A stretch of 64,000 bases of DNA, from NCBI GenBank assembly GCA_003252395.1, contig QKEL01000003.1, positions 62,001 to 126,000 on the forward strand, in the 5' to 3' direction. Position numbers and translations under genes: made by a program. Shown piece by piece: positions 32,540-41,507 of the stretch (positions within the stretch are counted from its first letter, which is position 1; every line of letters starts with the position of its first letter). Under the pieces are notes generated by a model that saw only the letters and a list, made by a program, of their open reading frames with translations, was not told the origin of the DNA and ran no database searches. The stretch is from Spirochaetales bacterium. Lineage in GTDB: Bacteria; Spirochaetota; Spirochaetia; Treponematales; Treponemataceae.

Positions 32540-33477
32540 ATAAGTCGTTCCTCCCCGGCGCGTTTGGCGATCCAGTTTGCCATGAAAATAAGGGCGATAT
32601 TAACCACGTTCTTGAACAGTCCCGCCGCCGTGGCGAGAGAGAAGTTGGACCGCTGAAGGCCGAACAGAAGCACGTAAATATCTATGGTATCCGATACGTC
32701 TTGGACTAATCCGTTTCGCAGGAGGTACTGCATTTCGAAGCCGGCGTCGAGAATGTGCCCGACGCTCATGATCAGAAGGATAATGATCGTGGGCTTAATG
32801 CTGGTCAGGGTGATATGCAACATTTTTTGGTAGCGGTTGCATCCGTCGATCTCCGCCGCCTCGTAGTACGTGGGGTCAATGCCGGAAATCGCGGCAAGGT
32901 AGATGATCGTGTTCCAGCCGATTTCCTTCCATACGTAGGTTCCGCCGATCACGCCCCAGAAATACTTCGGCTCCGAGAGCCAGAGAATCGGCTCCTTAAT
33001 GACGTGTAAGGCCACCAAAATATTGTTGATCGCGCCGTCTTCCACCGAGAGCATCGTGGAAACGAGCCCGGTGACGATTACCCAGGAAAGAAAGTGCGGC
33101 AGGTACGAAATGGTCTGAATGGACCGTTTTAGGAACGTATGCCGCACTTCGTTGAGAAGCAGGGCAAACCCGATTGCGGTAACGAACCCGAGCGTCGTGT
33201 TTATGAAACTCATCGCCAGGGTATTACGCACCGTCTGGAGAAAGACCTTGTCCGAAAACAGGAAGGTAAACCAGCGAAGCCCCACCCATTCCTGGTTAAA
33301 GAAGGTCTTCGCCGGCTTGAAATTCTGAAAGGCCATGGTCCAGCCCCAGAGCGGCACGTACGAGAAGAGGATCACGTACAGAATAATCGGAACCGACATG
33401 ATCAATAATTGGCGCTGGTTGCTCAAGGTTTTCTTTAGGCGCCTTATACCGTCAGCGCGATTCGTTATAGTCTGCAT
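32536..33477 (-). CDS. CUT1 sugar ABC transporter permease (LplB type)
   Basis: A 313-residue partner permease with six hydrophobic helices. It has YVPLWGWTMAFQNFKPAK after the first helix and the EAA loop YYEAAEIDGCNRYQKMLHIT near residue 207. Paired with LplC it forms the channel. I start it at 33477 (MQTITNRAD), preceded by GAGGGGTGG; the frame begins at 33498. Second gene of the operon, 27 bp after the binding-protein gene. Confidence 0.9.
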   Translation of the reverse strand: MQTITNRADGIRRLKKTLSNQRQLLIMSVPIILYVILFSYVPLWGWTMAFQNFKPAKTFFNQEWVGLRWFTFLFSDKVFLQTVRNTLAMSFINTTLGFVTAIGFALLLNEVRHTFLKRSIQTISYLPHFLSWVIVTGLVSTMLSVEDGAINNILVALHVIKEPILWLSEPKYFWGVIGGTYVWKEIGWNTIIYLAAISGIDPTYYEAAEIDGCNRYQKMLHITLTSIKPTIIILLIMSVGHILDAGFEMQYLLRNGLVQDVSDTIDIYVLLFGLQRSNFSLATAAGLFKNVVNIALIFMANWIAKRAGEERLI

Positions 33478-33504
33478 TGATCCACCCCTCATGTTCATCG
33501 TAAC

Positions 33505-35157
33505 TTACTTCTTGCTCCAGGCCTTAACGCGGGCGCGAACCTGCTCGGTCATGTACGCTTCGTACTTGTCGATTCCGTTCGCTTTCATTTCCGCGACGTA
33601 TTCCGCCCACACCTTGTCGAAATCGGCGGGCGCGGCGAGAATCGCCTTCGGGAGGTACTTGCGCATGGTGGAATCGCAGCGCTGCAGGGCGATCTGACCG
33701 TCGGATCCGTCGGGAGGATTCGGGAGGTTCCAGGTGGGATACCAGATCGCGTTCGGCGGGGGATTCTTGTCCATGAGTTCCGCGTTGCTGGTCACGCCGT
33801 ACGCCTTCCACAGTTCCTTGTCCTCGGGGCGGGCCATGGCTTCGCGCTCGGGATAGTAGTTAACGAGGTCGGTGGGATAGTCGTCGGTGAACGAACCTTC
33901 CCAGGTGGGGAACACGTCGCGGACGAGGAGGGCGCGATTCTGTTCCTGCCAGGTCACGTTGTCCCAGTTGGCGCGCTGCTCGGGGGTGCGGTAGGGTTCG
34001 CCCTTGGCGTTCCGCTGCCAGTCTTCGCCTTCGATACCCCATTCCAGGGTGCGCTGCACGTCTTCGCTCATGAGGTCGTTGATGAACTGGATGATGCGGA
34101 CGGGATCCTTGGCCTTCACGCTGATACCGACGCCGCGTCCGAGGTTGGGCACGGGGAGGTCGCGGTAATGGGGCTTGATGTTCTTGTCGAACACGATCGG
34201 GAGCGGAGCCATGGTGCGGTTGTAGGAACCGGCGTCGCGGAGCGCGTCGTCGCCGTTGGCGAACTGCCAGCGCTGGTCGTGGATACCGAGAACGCGGCCG
34301 GAAGCGAGCTTCGCGATGTACTGGTCGTAGTTGTCGGTGAACGCGGCGCGGTCGATATAACCCTGGGCGTTGAGCTCGTTGAGCTTCTTGAACCAACGCT
34401 TGGAGGCGTCCAAGGTGAAGAAGGTCTTGTACTCATAGGTCTTGGGATCAACGACGCCGTTACCGTCGTTGGCGTTACCCATGAGGAAGTTCGGGGGATT
34501 CCACAGACAGAACGCGTGCCAGTCGTAGGTGAGAATGGTGAACGGAATGGTCTTCTGGCCGTTGATGGTGGGATGCTTCTTGGCGTAGTTGATCAGCAGG
34601 TCAAAGTACTGATCCATGGTCACGACCTTCGGGTAACCGGCTTCCTTGAGGACTTCCTTCTGGACCCACAGGGCGGAGGCGCCGTAGTAGGGGCTCTGGT
34701 CGCGGCCGCGGATGATACCCCAGTTGGTGAGGTAGTAGATGTGTCCGTCGGGAGAGCGCATCTTCTCGAGCTGGTCGCCGAAATGCGCCTTGATGTTCGG
34801 GCCGTATTTCTCGATGAGGTCCTCAAGGGGAATGAGGGCGCCCGCGTCGATAAACTGGGTTTCGTTCATTTCGATAAGGTCAGGATAGTCGCCGCCGGCG
34901 ATCATAACGCCGCGCTTCTGGGCGATTTCGCCTACGAGAATGTCCCAGTTAAAGGTAACGCCCAGTTTTTCCTGGAGATACTTGTACACCTTGTTGTTGG
35001 CGCTGGGCTGTTGCCGGGCCTGCTGGGTGAATACGGAAATAGTGATGGGCGCCTTTCCGCCCTGGGCCGCTGGCGCGGCTTCTTTTCCGCCGCCGGCGAA
35101 CGCGACCGTCGCGCCGCAAAGCATGACCGCCGCCATAACAGCTAATTTCTTCTGCAT
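33505..35157 (-). CDS. Extracellular solute-binding protein of the CUT1 sugar transporter
   Basis: A 550-residue secreted protein of the LplA/LipO-like group, first gene of the glycan operon. The signal peptide (LAVMAAVMLCGATVAFAG) is followed by the GGGKEAAPAAQ spacer seen in treponemal binding proteins. No lipobox cysteine directly follows the A-F-A-G cleavage site, so it may be soluble in the periplasm. The end, YEAYMTEQVRARVKAW, is typical of the family. AAGGAGG nine bases upstream fixes the start at 35157. It probably captures the oligosaccharides that the GH31 and GH39 enzymes degrade. Confidence 0.9.
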   Translation of the reverse strand: MQKKLAVMAAVMLCGATVAFAGGGKEAAPAAQGGKAPITISVFTQQARQQPSANNKVYKYLQEKLGVTFNWDILVGEIAQKRGVMIAGGDYPDLIEMNETQFIDAGALIPLEDLIEKYGPNIKAHFGDQLEKMRSPDGHIYYLTNWGIIRGRDQSPYYGASALWVQKEVLKEAGYPKVVTMDQYFDLLINYAKKHPTINGQKTIPFTILTYDWHAFCLWNPPNFLMGNANDGNGVVDPKTYEYKTFFTLDASKRWFKKLNELNAQGYIDRAAFTDNYDQYIAKLASGRVLGIHDQRWQFANGDDALRDAGSYNRTMAPLPIVFDKNIKPHYRDLPVPNLGRGVGISVKAKDPVRIIQFINDLMSEDVQRTLEWGIEGEDWQRNAKGEPYRTPEQRANWDNVTWQEQNRALLVRDVFPTWEGSFTDDYPTDLVNYYPEREAMARPEDKELWKAYGVTSNAELMDKNPPPNAIWYPTWNLPNPPDGSDGQIALQRCDSTMRKYLPKAILAAPADFDKVWAEYVAEMKANGIDKYEAYMTEQVRARVKAWSKK

Positions 35158-35302
35158 CAATTCCTCCTTATTACTCACGCCCCTGACGGGACGCGCCCCG
35201 ACCGATGAATTGCATAGGTAAACGAACCCGCGATGGGCCGCAGGCGCAACAAGTGCGTCCGGGCCCGCGCAAGCCGAATTCCAAAAGAAAACCAACAGCG
35301 AG

Positions 35303-35316
35303 GTTAATGATTAACT
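35303..35316. promoter_or_regulatory. A/T-rich palindrome upstream of the glycan operon
   Basis: GTTAA-TGA-TTAAC is a perfect inverted repeat about 145 bp upstream of the solute-binding protein start. It may be an operator. No clear -35/-10 pair stands out in this 253-bp gap. Confidence 0.3.
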
Positions 35317-35380
35317 CTATTTCAGGATTTTTAGGATTCGTATCAGGTTTTTTCCCTACAGTCGGTCGTAGCGCGCTTAC

Positions 35381-35410
35381 TTTACCGGTTAACCGAACCG
35401 ATTCGGTAAA
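35381..35410 (-). terminator. Inverted repeat after the HD-GYP gene
   Basis: TTTACCG and CGGTAAA frame a 16-nt middle that contains GGTTAACC. The repeat starts one base after the stop of the HD-GYP gene. It may end that transcript or serve as an operator for the glycan operon. There is no U-tract. Confidence 0.35.
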
Positions 35411-35411
35411 A

Positions 35412-37178
35412 TCACACCTCTTTGTACGCCTCGTATACTTCGAGAATTTCCGAAAGGCCCGACTCAAGACAGGAGAATACTTCGGGATCGAAATGGCCCG
35501 CCATGCCTTCCCGCATCCAGTCAAGCGCCGCAGGCACCGTCCAGGCCTCCTTATACGGGCGCTTCGACGTGAGGGCGTCGAAAACGTCGGCCACGGCCAC
35601 GATACGCCCGGAGAGGGGTATGTCGGCGCCCGACGTTTTGCGGGGGTATCCCGTACCGTCGAATTTTTCGTGGTGGGAAACGATGATTTCCAGGGCGGTA
35701 TGCAGGTTTTTCCGGGAAAGTATGGCGCTCAGGCGGGTATCCATAACGCTCATGACCCGTTCGCCGATCTCAACGTGCCGCTCCATGGCGCGGCGTTCAT
35801 CCGCCAGGAGCGGGCCGTTCTTGCGGAGGAGGGCGTCGGGTATGCCGATCTTGCCGATATCGTGCAGGGGCGAAAACCAGAGGATCTCCCTGATAAAGGA
35901 GGGATCGAGCTGGGCGATCCGCGCGGAATACTCCCGGGCGATGATGTACGAATAGTGGGACATGCGGGTTATGTGCAGGCTGGTCTCGTTGTCCTTTTCG
36001 CTCATGAGGGAAACGAAGGCGTTGGTGGTTTCGGCTATGGTGGCCTGTATCACGTATTCCGTATAGATCGTATGCCCCACCGCCGAGGCGATTCGGGCCA
36101 GTTCCCGGCCGTGGGACTCGGAGTAGGCGTGCGGCCGTTTGCTGGAAATGAAGATAAAGCCCACGCATTTGTCGCGGAAAAGGAGCGGCACGGTAAGGCT
36201 GGAACGGATACCTTCCCGCAGGAGAAGCCGCGTGGAAAGCGAGGAAGCGCGTTTGTCCGCGTACGCCGACAAATCTTCTATGACCCGGGGCTCGCGGGTC
36301 AGGGCGACCCGGGCGAGGCTGGAAGACTCCAGGGGCTCCGAATACCCGGGGGCGATGCCCAACGAGGAATAGTCGGTCAGGACGGCCTCGGCGGTAACGC
36401 GGGAATCGGACCCGATGAACGCGAGGGAGGCCCGGTCGCAGGGCATAAAGCCCTTCACCATATCGGACACTTGCCGCAAAAGGAGGTTCATGTTACCGGT
36501 GCCCGAGAGGGTACCCATGGAATGGTCCAGCTGAATGAGGGACGAAACGCGGCCGATCCGCGAAAAGAGGTCATCGAGCTCCATGATCGACGAGCCGGGA
36601 AACTCCGGAAGCTCCGCGGTCTTGTTCTGCATCAGCTCGTCCAGGGAGGCGATGCCCCGCTCAATGCCCGCCAGGTAGCGGCGAGTCACCCGCTGAGAGG
36701 ACCGTATGGCCGAAAGGAGCGCCAAAAGGCCGAGCGTTGAAAGCGTCAGCAAGGCAAGGTTCAGGTAGCTCGCCCCGCGCCGGATATTTTCCCGGTTTTC
36801 CCGTATGATCCCGGCGGCTTTCCGAATGGTCTCGCGGTACGCGAGAGCCGCCTCTTCGGTAACGAAGGTTGGCGAGCGCAATGCCACGCGGCGGGTAAGC
36901 ATAAAGGAACTTTCGCTCAGGGCGGAGCGCACGTAGCGGTAGGCCTCGGTCGCCTCGCCGTCGGCCAGGTCCGGGCTCGCCTGAATCGCGATGGCGAGGG
37001 CGTTTATCCTCCGCAGGATCTCGGATTCCTGAACGTCGATCTTTTCGAGGTAAATAAGGCTAACGGCGACCGTTATGAGGGTAGTCACCAAAAGGATCGA
37101 AACGATCACGCCCGTGCCATACAGGAAGTCGTTTAGGCGCCTGAGCGACGGCGCCTCTCGTGCGGAAGGGCTGGTCAT
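35412..37178 (-). CDS. Membrane-bound GAF/HD-GYP phosphodiesterase
   Basis: A 588-residue cyclic-di-GMP phosphodiesterase. One membrane helix (about 20-45), a short periplasmic sensor (about 45-175) and a second helix (about 180-200) precede a GAF domain (about 230-375) and HD-GYP (about 390-575). Signature residues are intact: SPLHDIGKIGIP, SHHEKFDGTGYP and [13 protein letters not shown] chose 37178 (MTSPSAREA): TATAAT ends 7 bases upstream, while the ATG at 37187 overlaps that box. Its promoter sits at the very end of the EAL gene upstream. Confidence 0.9.
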   Translation of the reverse strand: MTSPSAREAPSLRRLNDFLYGTGVIVSILLVTTLITVAVSLIYLEKIDVQESEILRRINALAIAIQASPDLADGEATEAYRYVRSALSESSFMLTRRVALRSPTFVTEEAALAYRETIRKAAGIIRENRENIRRGASYLNLALLTLSTLGLLALLSAIRSSQRVTRRYLAGIERGIASLDELMQNKTAELPEFPGSSIMELDDLFSRIGRVSSLIQLDHSMGTLSGTGNMNLLLRQVSDMVKGFMPCDRASLAFIGSDSRVTAEAVLTDYSSLGIAPGYSEPLESSSLARVALTREPRVIEDLSAYADKRASSLSTRLLLREGIRSSLTVPLLFRDKCVGFIFISSKRPHAYSESHGRELARIASAVGHTIYTEYVIQATIAETTNAFVSLMSEKDNETSLHITRMSHYSYIIAREYSARIAQLDPSFIREILWFSPLHDIGKIGIPDALLRKNGPLLADERRAMERHVEIGERVMSVMDTRLSAILSRKNLHTALEIIVSHHEKFDGTGYPRKTSGADIPLSGRIVAVADVFDALTSKRPYKEAWTVPAALDWMREGMAGHFDPEVFSCLESGLSEILEVYEAYKEV

Positions 37179-37185
37179 ACGGCCC

Positions 37186-37215
37186 ATTATAACCGTCGAT
37201 AGGGATAAAACTCAA
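37186..37215 (-). promoter_or_regulatory. Consensus promoter of the HD-GYP gene, leaderless type
   Basis: On the minus strand: TTGAGT (37215-37210), 18-nt spacer, a perfect TATAAT (37191-37186), seven bases, then the ATG at 37178. The -35 overlaps the stop region of the upstream EAL gene. Confidence 0.6.
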
Positions 37216-39137
37216 GAAAGCATGGGGGCGGGATCGCGCTGTTTTTCGTAAAAGGCGAGGGCGTCCTTCGCCGAAACCGGCCGGGAATACAGGAAACCCT
37301 GTATGTATTCGCACCCGTTATCCGCCAGGAAACGCTCCTGCTCCCTGTTTTCGACGCCCTCCACCACCGCGCGCATCGAGAAAACCCGGGCGAGGCCGAG
37401 CATGGCGCGGACCAAATTGCCGTCTTCCTCGTTCGCGGGCAGGTTTCCCACGAACCGCCGGTCGATCTTCAGGGTATCCGCCCGAAACCCCTGGAGATAG
37501 GCGATATTCGAGTATCCGGCGCCGAAATCGTCTATGGAAAAATGCACGCCTAGATCCCTGAGGCGCCTGAAATAATCCCGAATTTCCTCCGTCTCCCGCA
37601 AAAGGACCCCTTCGGTAATCTCGATTTCCAATTGCCGCGCTTCCGCCGTCGTTTCCAGCCGCCGGACGAGCGAGGACAAAAACGATTCGCTGACCAGGCG
37701 CGGGGAAAGATTGAAGGAAACCCGTACGTCGGAACCCCGGTAGGCGGCGTTCAACTGCCGAATGAAGCCGATGGTCTCGGCGATGATAAAGCCGGTCAGG
37801 GCCTCTATGGCCGGGGTCTCCTCCGCGATGGGTATGAATTCGTCCGGGGGAACCCGTCCCAGGCCCGGCGGATTCCAGCGAGCCAGGGCCTCGAACCCCA
37901 CGCACCGGCCGGAGGCGACGTGGACCTTCGGCTGAAACACCGCTTCCAGGTAGGCGACGAAATCCGGCCGCAAGAGGGCGCCCCGAAGCTCCACTTCCCG
38001 CAGATAGCGGGTATGCAGCACCGGGTCGAAAGGAACGATGGCATTGCGCGTCTCGCCGGTCACCCGGGTAAGGAGCCGGTACACGTTGCCGCGGAGCAGG
38101 GATACGCTATCGGCGTCGTCCGGATATACGGAAAAGGCGCCGAAAAAGCCCATTCCCGATTCCGATTCGTTGCGCAGAAAGGCCCCCTTAATGCGGGTTT
38201 GGAGATTCCGCACGCACCCGAGAAGGTCAAAGTCAGGATCGGCGATAACGGCGGGAGAGAGGAATACGTGCGTCTCCACCCGGTATACCCGGCGCGAGGT
38301 AAGGAAGCAGAGGCCCGGATAGGCGTTCTGCCACTGGTCCAGGACCGAGGAAATGGAGGCCGTAAGCTGCTCGAACCAGCGACTGGCGGCATCGTGGCCC
38401 ATCAAGCCGCTTAAATCGCCGAAACCGTCCAAACGGAGGCCGAAAAGCGCGATCCTGCTTTCGTCTTGCAGGGTAAGGGCGCGCTCGGCAAGGTCTTCGT
38501 CCAGGAGCTTACCGTTGGGAAGGCCGGTTTCCGAGTCGTACAGGGAGAGCCAGCGAAAATAGGACATAAGAATGCCCTCTTTCAGCCGATATACGAGGAC
38601 TGAGACCAACAGGGCGCCGAGAACGATCAGCCCCCAGACCGAGACCCTCGTTCCGTCATCGCCGACGGGGAGGGCTGTCACCGCGTGCCGCGCGGGATCG
38701 ACGAAGACCGCCACGATATAGCCGGCGATGATAAGCGAGGCCAGGATGATCTGGGGCAGCGTTCTCCCCGTGAATATCCCGCCGATGACCACGAAGGCGA
38801 CCATGGAAAGAAAGCTGAAAATGATGCCGACGAGGGAGAACGAAAACACCAGGGCGTCGGTAACGACGATGGCGAAATCGATCGAGACCAAAAGCAGGCC
38901 CAGCCTGCGCAAGACCGTCAGCGGTCTCTTGCGGAAGAGGCCGACGAGAATGACCGCCACGTTGACGGCGAAACCGAGGGCCAGCATGCCGTCGGAGAGC
39001 AAAAACGGCCTGACCTGATCGTGAAAAAAGGCGCGTTCCGACAAAAGCGTGGCGAAGGTCACCGACGCCAATGCCCCCAGGGCAACCAGGGTCCTGAGCA
39101 AAATGCGGGTTTCCAGCTGTTCGCGGTACACTTTCAT
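37212..39137 (-). CDS. EAL-domain phosphodiesterase with degenerate GGDEF domain
   Basis: A 641-residue membrane protein. About six hydrophobic helices occupy residues 15-185. A GGDEF-like domain (about 200-370) reads RVETH where the active site should be, so it cannot make cyclic-di-GMP. The EAL domain (about 380-635) keeps FEALARW, SFNLSP, LEIEITEG, SIDDFGAGYSN, LKID and VVEGVEN, so it should hydrolyse cyclic-di-GMP. I chose 39137 because a TTGACG/GATACT promoter lies upstream; the ATG at 39176 precedes transcription. AGGAG lies 12 bases before this ATG, slightly far. Confidence 0.9.
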   Translation of the reverse strand: MKVYREQLETRILLRTLVALGALASVTFATLLSERAFFHDQVRPFLLSDGMLALGFAVNVAVILVGLFRKRPLTVLRRLGLLLVSIDFAIVVTDALVFSFSLVGIIFSFLSMVAFVVIGGIFTGRTLPQIILASLIIAGYIVAVFVDPARHAVTALPVGDDGTRVSVWGLIVLGALLVSVLVYRLKEGILMSYFRWLSLYDSETGLPNGKLLDEDLAERALTLQDESRIALFGLRLDGFGDLSGLMGHDAASRWFEQLTASISSVLDQWQNAYPGLCFLTSRRVYRVETHVFLSPAVIADPDFDLLGCVRNLQTRIKGAFLRNESESGMGFFGAFSVYPDDADSVSLLRGNVYRLLTRVTGETRNAIVPFDPVLHTRYLREVELRGALLRPDFVAYLEAVFQPKVHVASGRCVGFEALARWNPPGLGRVPPDEFIPIAEETPAIEALTGFIIAETIGFIRQLNAAYRGSDVRVSFNLSPRLVSESFLSSLVRRLETTAEARQLEIEITEGVLLRETEEIRDYFRRLRDLGVHFSIDDFGAGYSNIAYLQGFRADTLKIDRRFVGNLPANEEDGNLVRAMLGLARVFSMRAVVEGVENREQERFLADNGCEYIQGFLYSRPVSAKDALAFYEKQRDPAPMLS

Positions 39138-39164
39138 TTCGGGGCGATACTCCTGCTGAGGTGA

Positions 39165-39193
39165 AGTATCATGCATCGCGCCCCGTCCGTCAA
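39165..39193 (-). promoter_or_regulatory. Candidate promoter of the EAL gene
   Basis: On the minus strand: TTGACG (39193-39188), 17-nt spacer, GATACT (39170-39165). Transcription would start near 39158, leaving AGGAG in a short leader before 39137. It lies at the edge of repeat copy E. Confidence 0.5.
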
Positions 39194-39275
39194 AGAGCGC
39201 GCCCCGGGAGCGACGGTCGCCCGCGGGGGCTCCGCGGTTCCCCCGCCCTCCCCGCGCGGCCCGTCCTGCCTCGGC
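39178..39275 (+). repeat. GC-rich intergenic repeat, copy E (degenerate)
   Basis: Contains CGCGGGGGCTCCGCGG and ends GTCCTGCCTCGG, matching the core and end of copies A and D. The end touches the stop codon of the membrane protein gene at 39276. The middle differs from the others. Confidence 0.5.
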
Positions 39276-39905
39276 TTAGATCCAGCGCAATATGCCGGCG
39301 AAAAGGACCAGCATCAGGGCGTCAAGACCGAAAAGGGAGCCGATGACGAGCCGCTGGGTCCGCGGTTTCCAGTCGTAGGCGAAGTTCGCCATGAGGAAGA
39401 AGGGCACGTAGACCGTGACGAATACGGGCACCGGCCCCCACCAGGGATACGCCCAATGGAAGGCCGGGGTTTTTGCGAGGAATATCTCGAAGGCCGAAAA
39501 GAAGGCGGCGTTCGCCACCGCGATCGCGATCCGGTTATTGACGCCGAGTATTTTCGCCTTCGGGTCCGCGGGGAGGACCTTGCTGAAGATAACCCCGGCG
39601 ACGGCGAACATCATGGAGAGTTCCCAGCCCACCCCCACCAGGAGAAGGAAAGAGGTTCCCGCCGGTACGGTCCAAAGGGCATGGCCGGAAAAATGGCAGA
39701 TTAGGGCGTTGAGAATCTCGAAAAACCAATGCGTGCCGTACAGGGCCAGCCCCGAGGCCACGGCCTTCCCGTTTTTTCGCTCGATTTCGGCAAAGTATAC
39801 GTAGACGACGAAGGCGAAAAGGGGAATGAAATACCACTGAAACGTTTCCCCCGATCGGAGGATGGAAAGGGCCTGCGCCGTCAGCTCAGGATGGTTTAGT
39901 TCCAT
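39276..39905 (-). CDS. Six-helix membrane protein
   Basis: A 209-residue inner-membrane protein with about six hydrophobic helices (for example LFAFVVYVYFAEI, FLLLVGVGWELSMMFAVAGV, ALMLVLFAGI). Histidines and aromatics are near the helices (GTHWFFEILNALICHFSGHA). I do not recognise the family. AAGGAG lies 7 bases before the ATG. It precedes repeat copy E and the EAL gene. Confidence 0.65.
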   Translation of the reverse strand: MELNHPELTAQALSILRSGETFQWYFIPLFAFVVYVYFAEIERKNGKAVASGLALYGTHWFFEILNALICHFSGHALWTVPAGTSFLLLVGVGWELSMMFAVAGVIFSKVLPADPKAKILGVNNRIAIAVANAAFFSAFEIFLAKTPAFHWAYPWWGPVPVFVTVYVPFFLMANFAYDWKPRTQRLVIGSLFGLDALMLVLFAGILRWI

Positions 39906-39953
39906 GACTCGCTCCTTTTTCCGGGAAGTATAGCACGGGATTTCCCCTTCGCC

Positions 39954-40796
39954 TCATTCCACCTCGAGTATCGCGCGCAGGAATAGGTGGTCCGACGGCA
40001 ATCGGTACCGTTCGGCCCGGTTTTGGGGCTCGCCGAAACCGATGGTAGCGGCGGCCGCCACCTCGATGTCGTGGGTGCAAAAAAGGTAGTCCAGCTGGGA
40101 GCCCCTGCCCGAGGCCCCGAAATACCAATGGGTACGCCGCTCGGCCGCCGGAACGCCCACGGCGGCGAGGACGTCGGTAAGGGGCAATTCGAGGAAGGGA
40201 TCGTACTCGAACTGGTTCATGCCCCGGATAAGGAGCCCGTTGAAGTCGCCCATTACGACCGCGCGCCTGCGGGGAACGAGGGCCGCGAGGCGGCGCACTT
40301 CGTCGACCCGGAACTCCAGGCCCCGGTCGTCGCCCCGCTGGCTTTTCAGGTGGGTCACGAAAACCGTCAGGTTCCCGCCCTTTTCCCCCAATTCCAGGCG
40401 CAGCAGGTTACGGGAAAATTCGCCCGGCACGTTAATCGCCCGTAGGCCGGGAAAGCGGCCCTTTTTCGCCAGGGCGCCCACGTAAATTCCCCGGCGCGAA
40501 TTTTCCTCGAAGAGGTGGCAGTCGTACCGCCCGCGCAGGTAGAGGGCGTTGAAGTTTTCCAGGGTTTCAAGGCCGCCGATCTCGCAGAGCCCGAGGAGGT
40601 CAAAGTCCTCCGCGAGGATTACCCGGGCGATGGCCGCGATCTTTTCCCGGTCCTTGTTCGGGTTCCAGATGGAGGGATTCATGGCGAGGTAGTCGGATTC
40701 CGAAAGGCCGTCCAGCTCCGCGCGGTTCAGGGGACGGTCAAAGAGAAGGGAAAAATTTTCGGCGTTAAAGGTAGCTATATGGAAGGAATTGCTCAC
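39954..40796 (-). CDS. Endonuclease/exonuclease/phosphatase family hydrolase
   Basis: A 280-residue metal-dependent phosphodiesterase of the EEP fold. Motifs: FHIATFNAENF at the N-terminus, LLGLCEIGG, VFVTHLKSQRG, VVMGDFNG, and the end LPSDHLFL with the catalytic Asp-His pair. Substrates in the family range from DNA to phospholipids, so the substrate is open. The start is a GTG at 40796 that overlaps the flavodoxin stop as GTGA; the frame further upstream lies inside the flavodoxin gene and is not coding. No signal peptide. Confidence 0.82.
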   Translation of the reverse strand: MSNSFHIATFNAENFSLLFDRPLNRAELDGLSESDYLAMNPSIWNPNKDREKIAAIARVILAEDFDLLGLCEIGGLETLENFNALYLRGRYDCHLFEENSRRGIYVGALAKKGRFPGLRAINVPGEFSRNLLRLELGEKGGNLTVFVTHLKSQRGDDRGLEFRVDEVRRLAALVPRRRAVVMGDFNGLLIRGMNQFEYDPFLELPLTDVLAAVGVPAAERRTHWYFGASGRGSQLDYLFCTHDIEVAAAATIGFGEPQNRAERYRLPSDHLFLRAILEVE

Positions 40797-41323
40797 GCGC
40801 GCAGGTTCCGGATAGCCTCCAGGGCGACGCGCGCGAGCCGGTCCAGGTCGCCCGGGTGCTCCGCGATGTGGTATTCGCCGGTGTCGCCCGCGGTGGGTTT
40901 GGGCGGTACCTCGCAATATTGCGCGATATTCAGGTCAAGGCAAAACGCCAGCTTCTTTCCCATGCGCCGCACGAGTTCCTTGGCGATGGGGGCGTTCGGG
41001 CCCAAGGCGCCGCCGGAAACCGAGATCCAGGCGTAGCGCTTGATATCCTGCCGGTTGCGCCTGAACACCGAACGGAAGGGAGAGGCCACGTGAAACATCC
41101 ACACCGGGCCGATAAAGATGACGATGTCGTAGGTTTCAAGCCCCTCCGGCAGCGATTCCAGGGGGGGACTCCTGCCGAACGCCATGTCCAGGATGGAGGC
41201 GCCGATGGTTCGCGGCTTGGTTTCCACCAGCCGGAACACGTCCGCGCCGAGTTCGGTGGAAAGACGGTTGGCCAATGCCGCGTTGTTTCCCGTATTTGAA
41301 TAGTAGACGATAATCGTTTTCAT
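40793..41323 (-). CDS. Flavodoxin family protein
   Basis: A 176-residue protein with the FMN-binding loop IIVYYSNTGNNAALA at the N-terminus and VIFIGPVWMFHVASPFR in the middle, where the flavin ring stacks. It is close to flavodoxin-like NAD(P)H oxidoreductases of about this size. It should be a cytoplasmic electron carrier or quinone reductase. AGGAG 9 bases before the ATG. It is read with the EEP gene through a GTGA overlap. Confidence 0.83.
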   Translation of the reverse strand: MKTIIVYYSNTGNNAALANRLSTELGADVFRLVETKPRTIGASILDMAFGRSPPLESLPEGLETYDIVIFIGPVWMFHVASPFRSVFRRNRQDIKRYAWISVSGGALGPNAPIAKELVRRMGKKLAFCLDLNIAQYCEVPPKPTAGDTGEYHIAEHPGDLDRLARVALEAIRNLRA

Positions 41324-41423
41324 GGACTTTTCTCCTGCGTGGACGGTACCCCTTCCCCTCGGGAATCGGTACCGCTTTTATACCCCAGAGTACCCCCTTT
41401 ATCCCAGTATACTACGGCGAAAC

Positions 41424-41480
41424 GCGAAAAAGCCCCCGCGACCCGGGAAATAGGAGGGTATTTCCCGAACCGCGGGGGCT
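41424..41480 (-). terminator. Rho-independent terminator of the lipid-export operon
   Basis: AGCCCCCGCG-CCCGGGAAATA and TATTTCCCG-CCGCGGGGGCT form a long hairpin (arms 41431-41452 and 41459-41480). On the minus strand a TTTTT run follows immediately. It is 28 bp after the stop of the porin gene, so it ends the RND/LolA/porin transcript. It is the only classical U-tract terminator I see here. Confidence 0.85.
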
Positions 41481-41507
41481 GCCGTTGGTCAAAAGCGTTT
41501 CTTCAGG

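Noticed and set aside
34168-35145. 325-codon plus-strand frame opposite the solute-binding protein
   Set aside because: Composition is an artefact of biased codons in the real gene; no recognisable domain.
40797-40916. N-terminal extension of the EEP hydrolase
   Set aside because: It is inside the flavodoxin gene and reads as Arg/Gly/Pro-rich shadow; the GTGA overlap start is typical.
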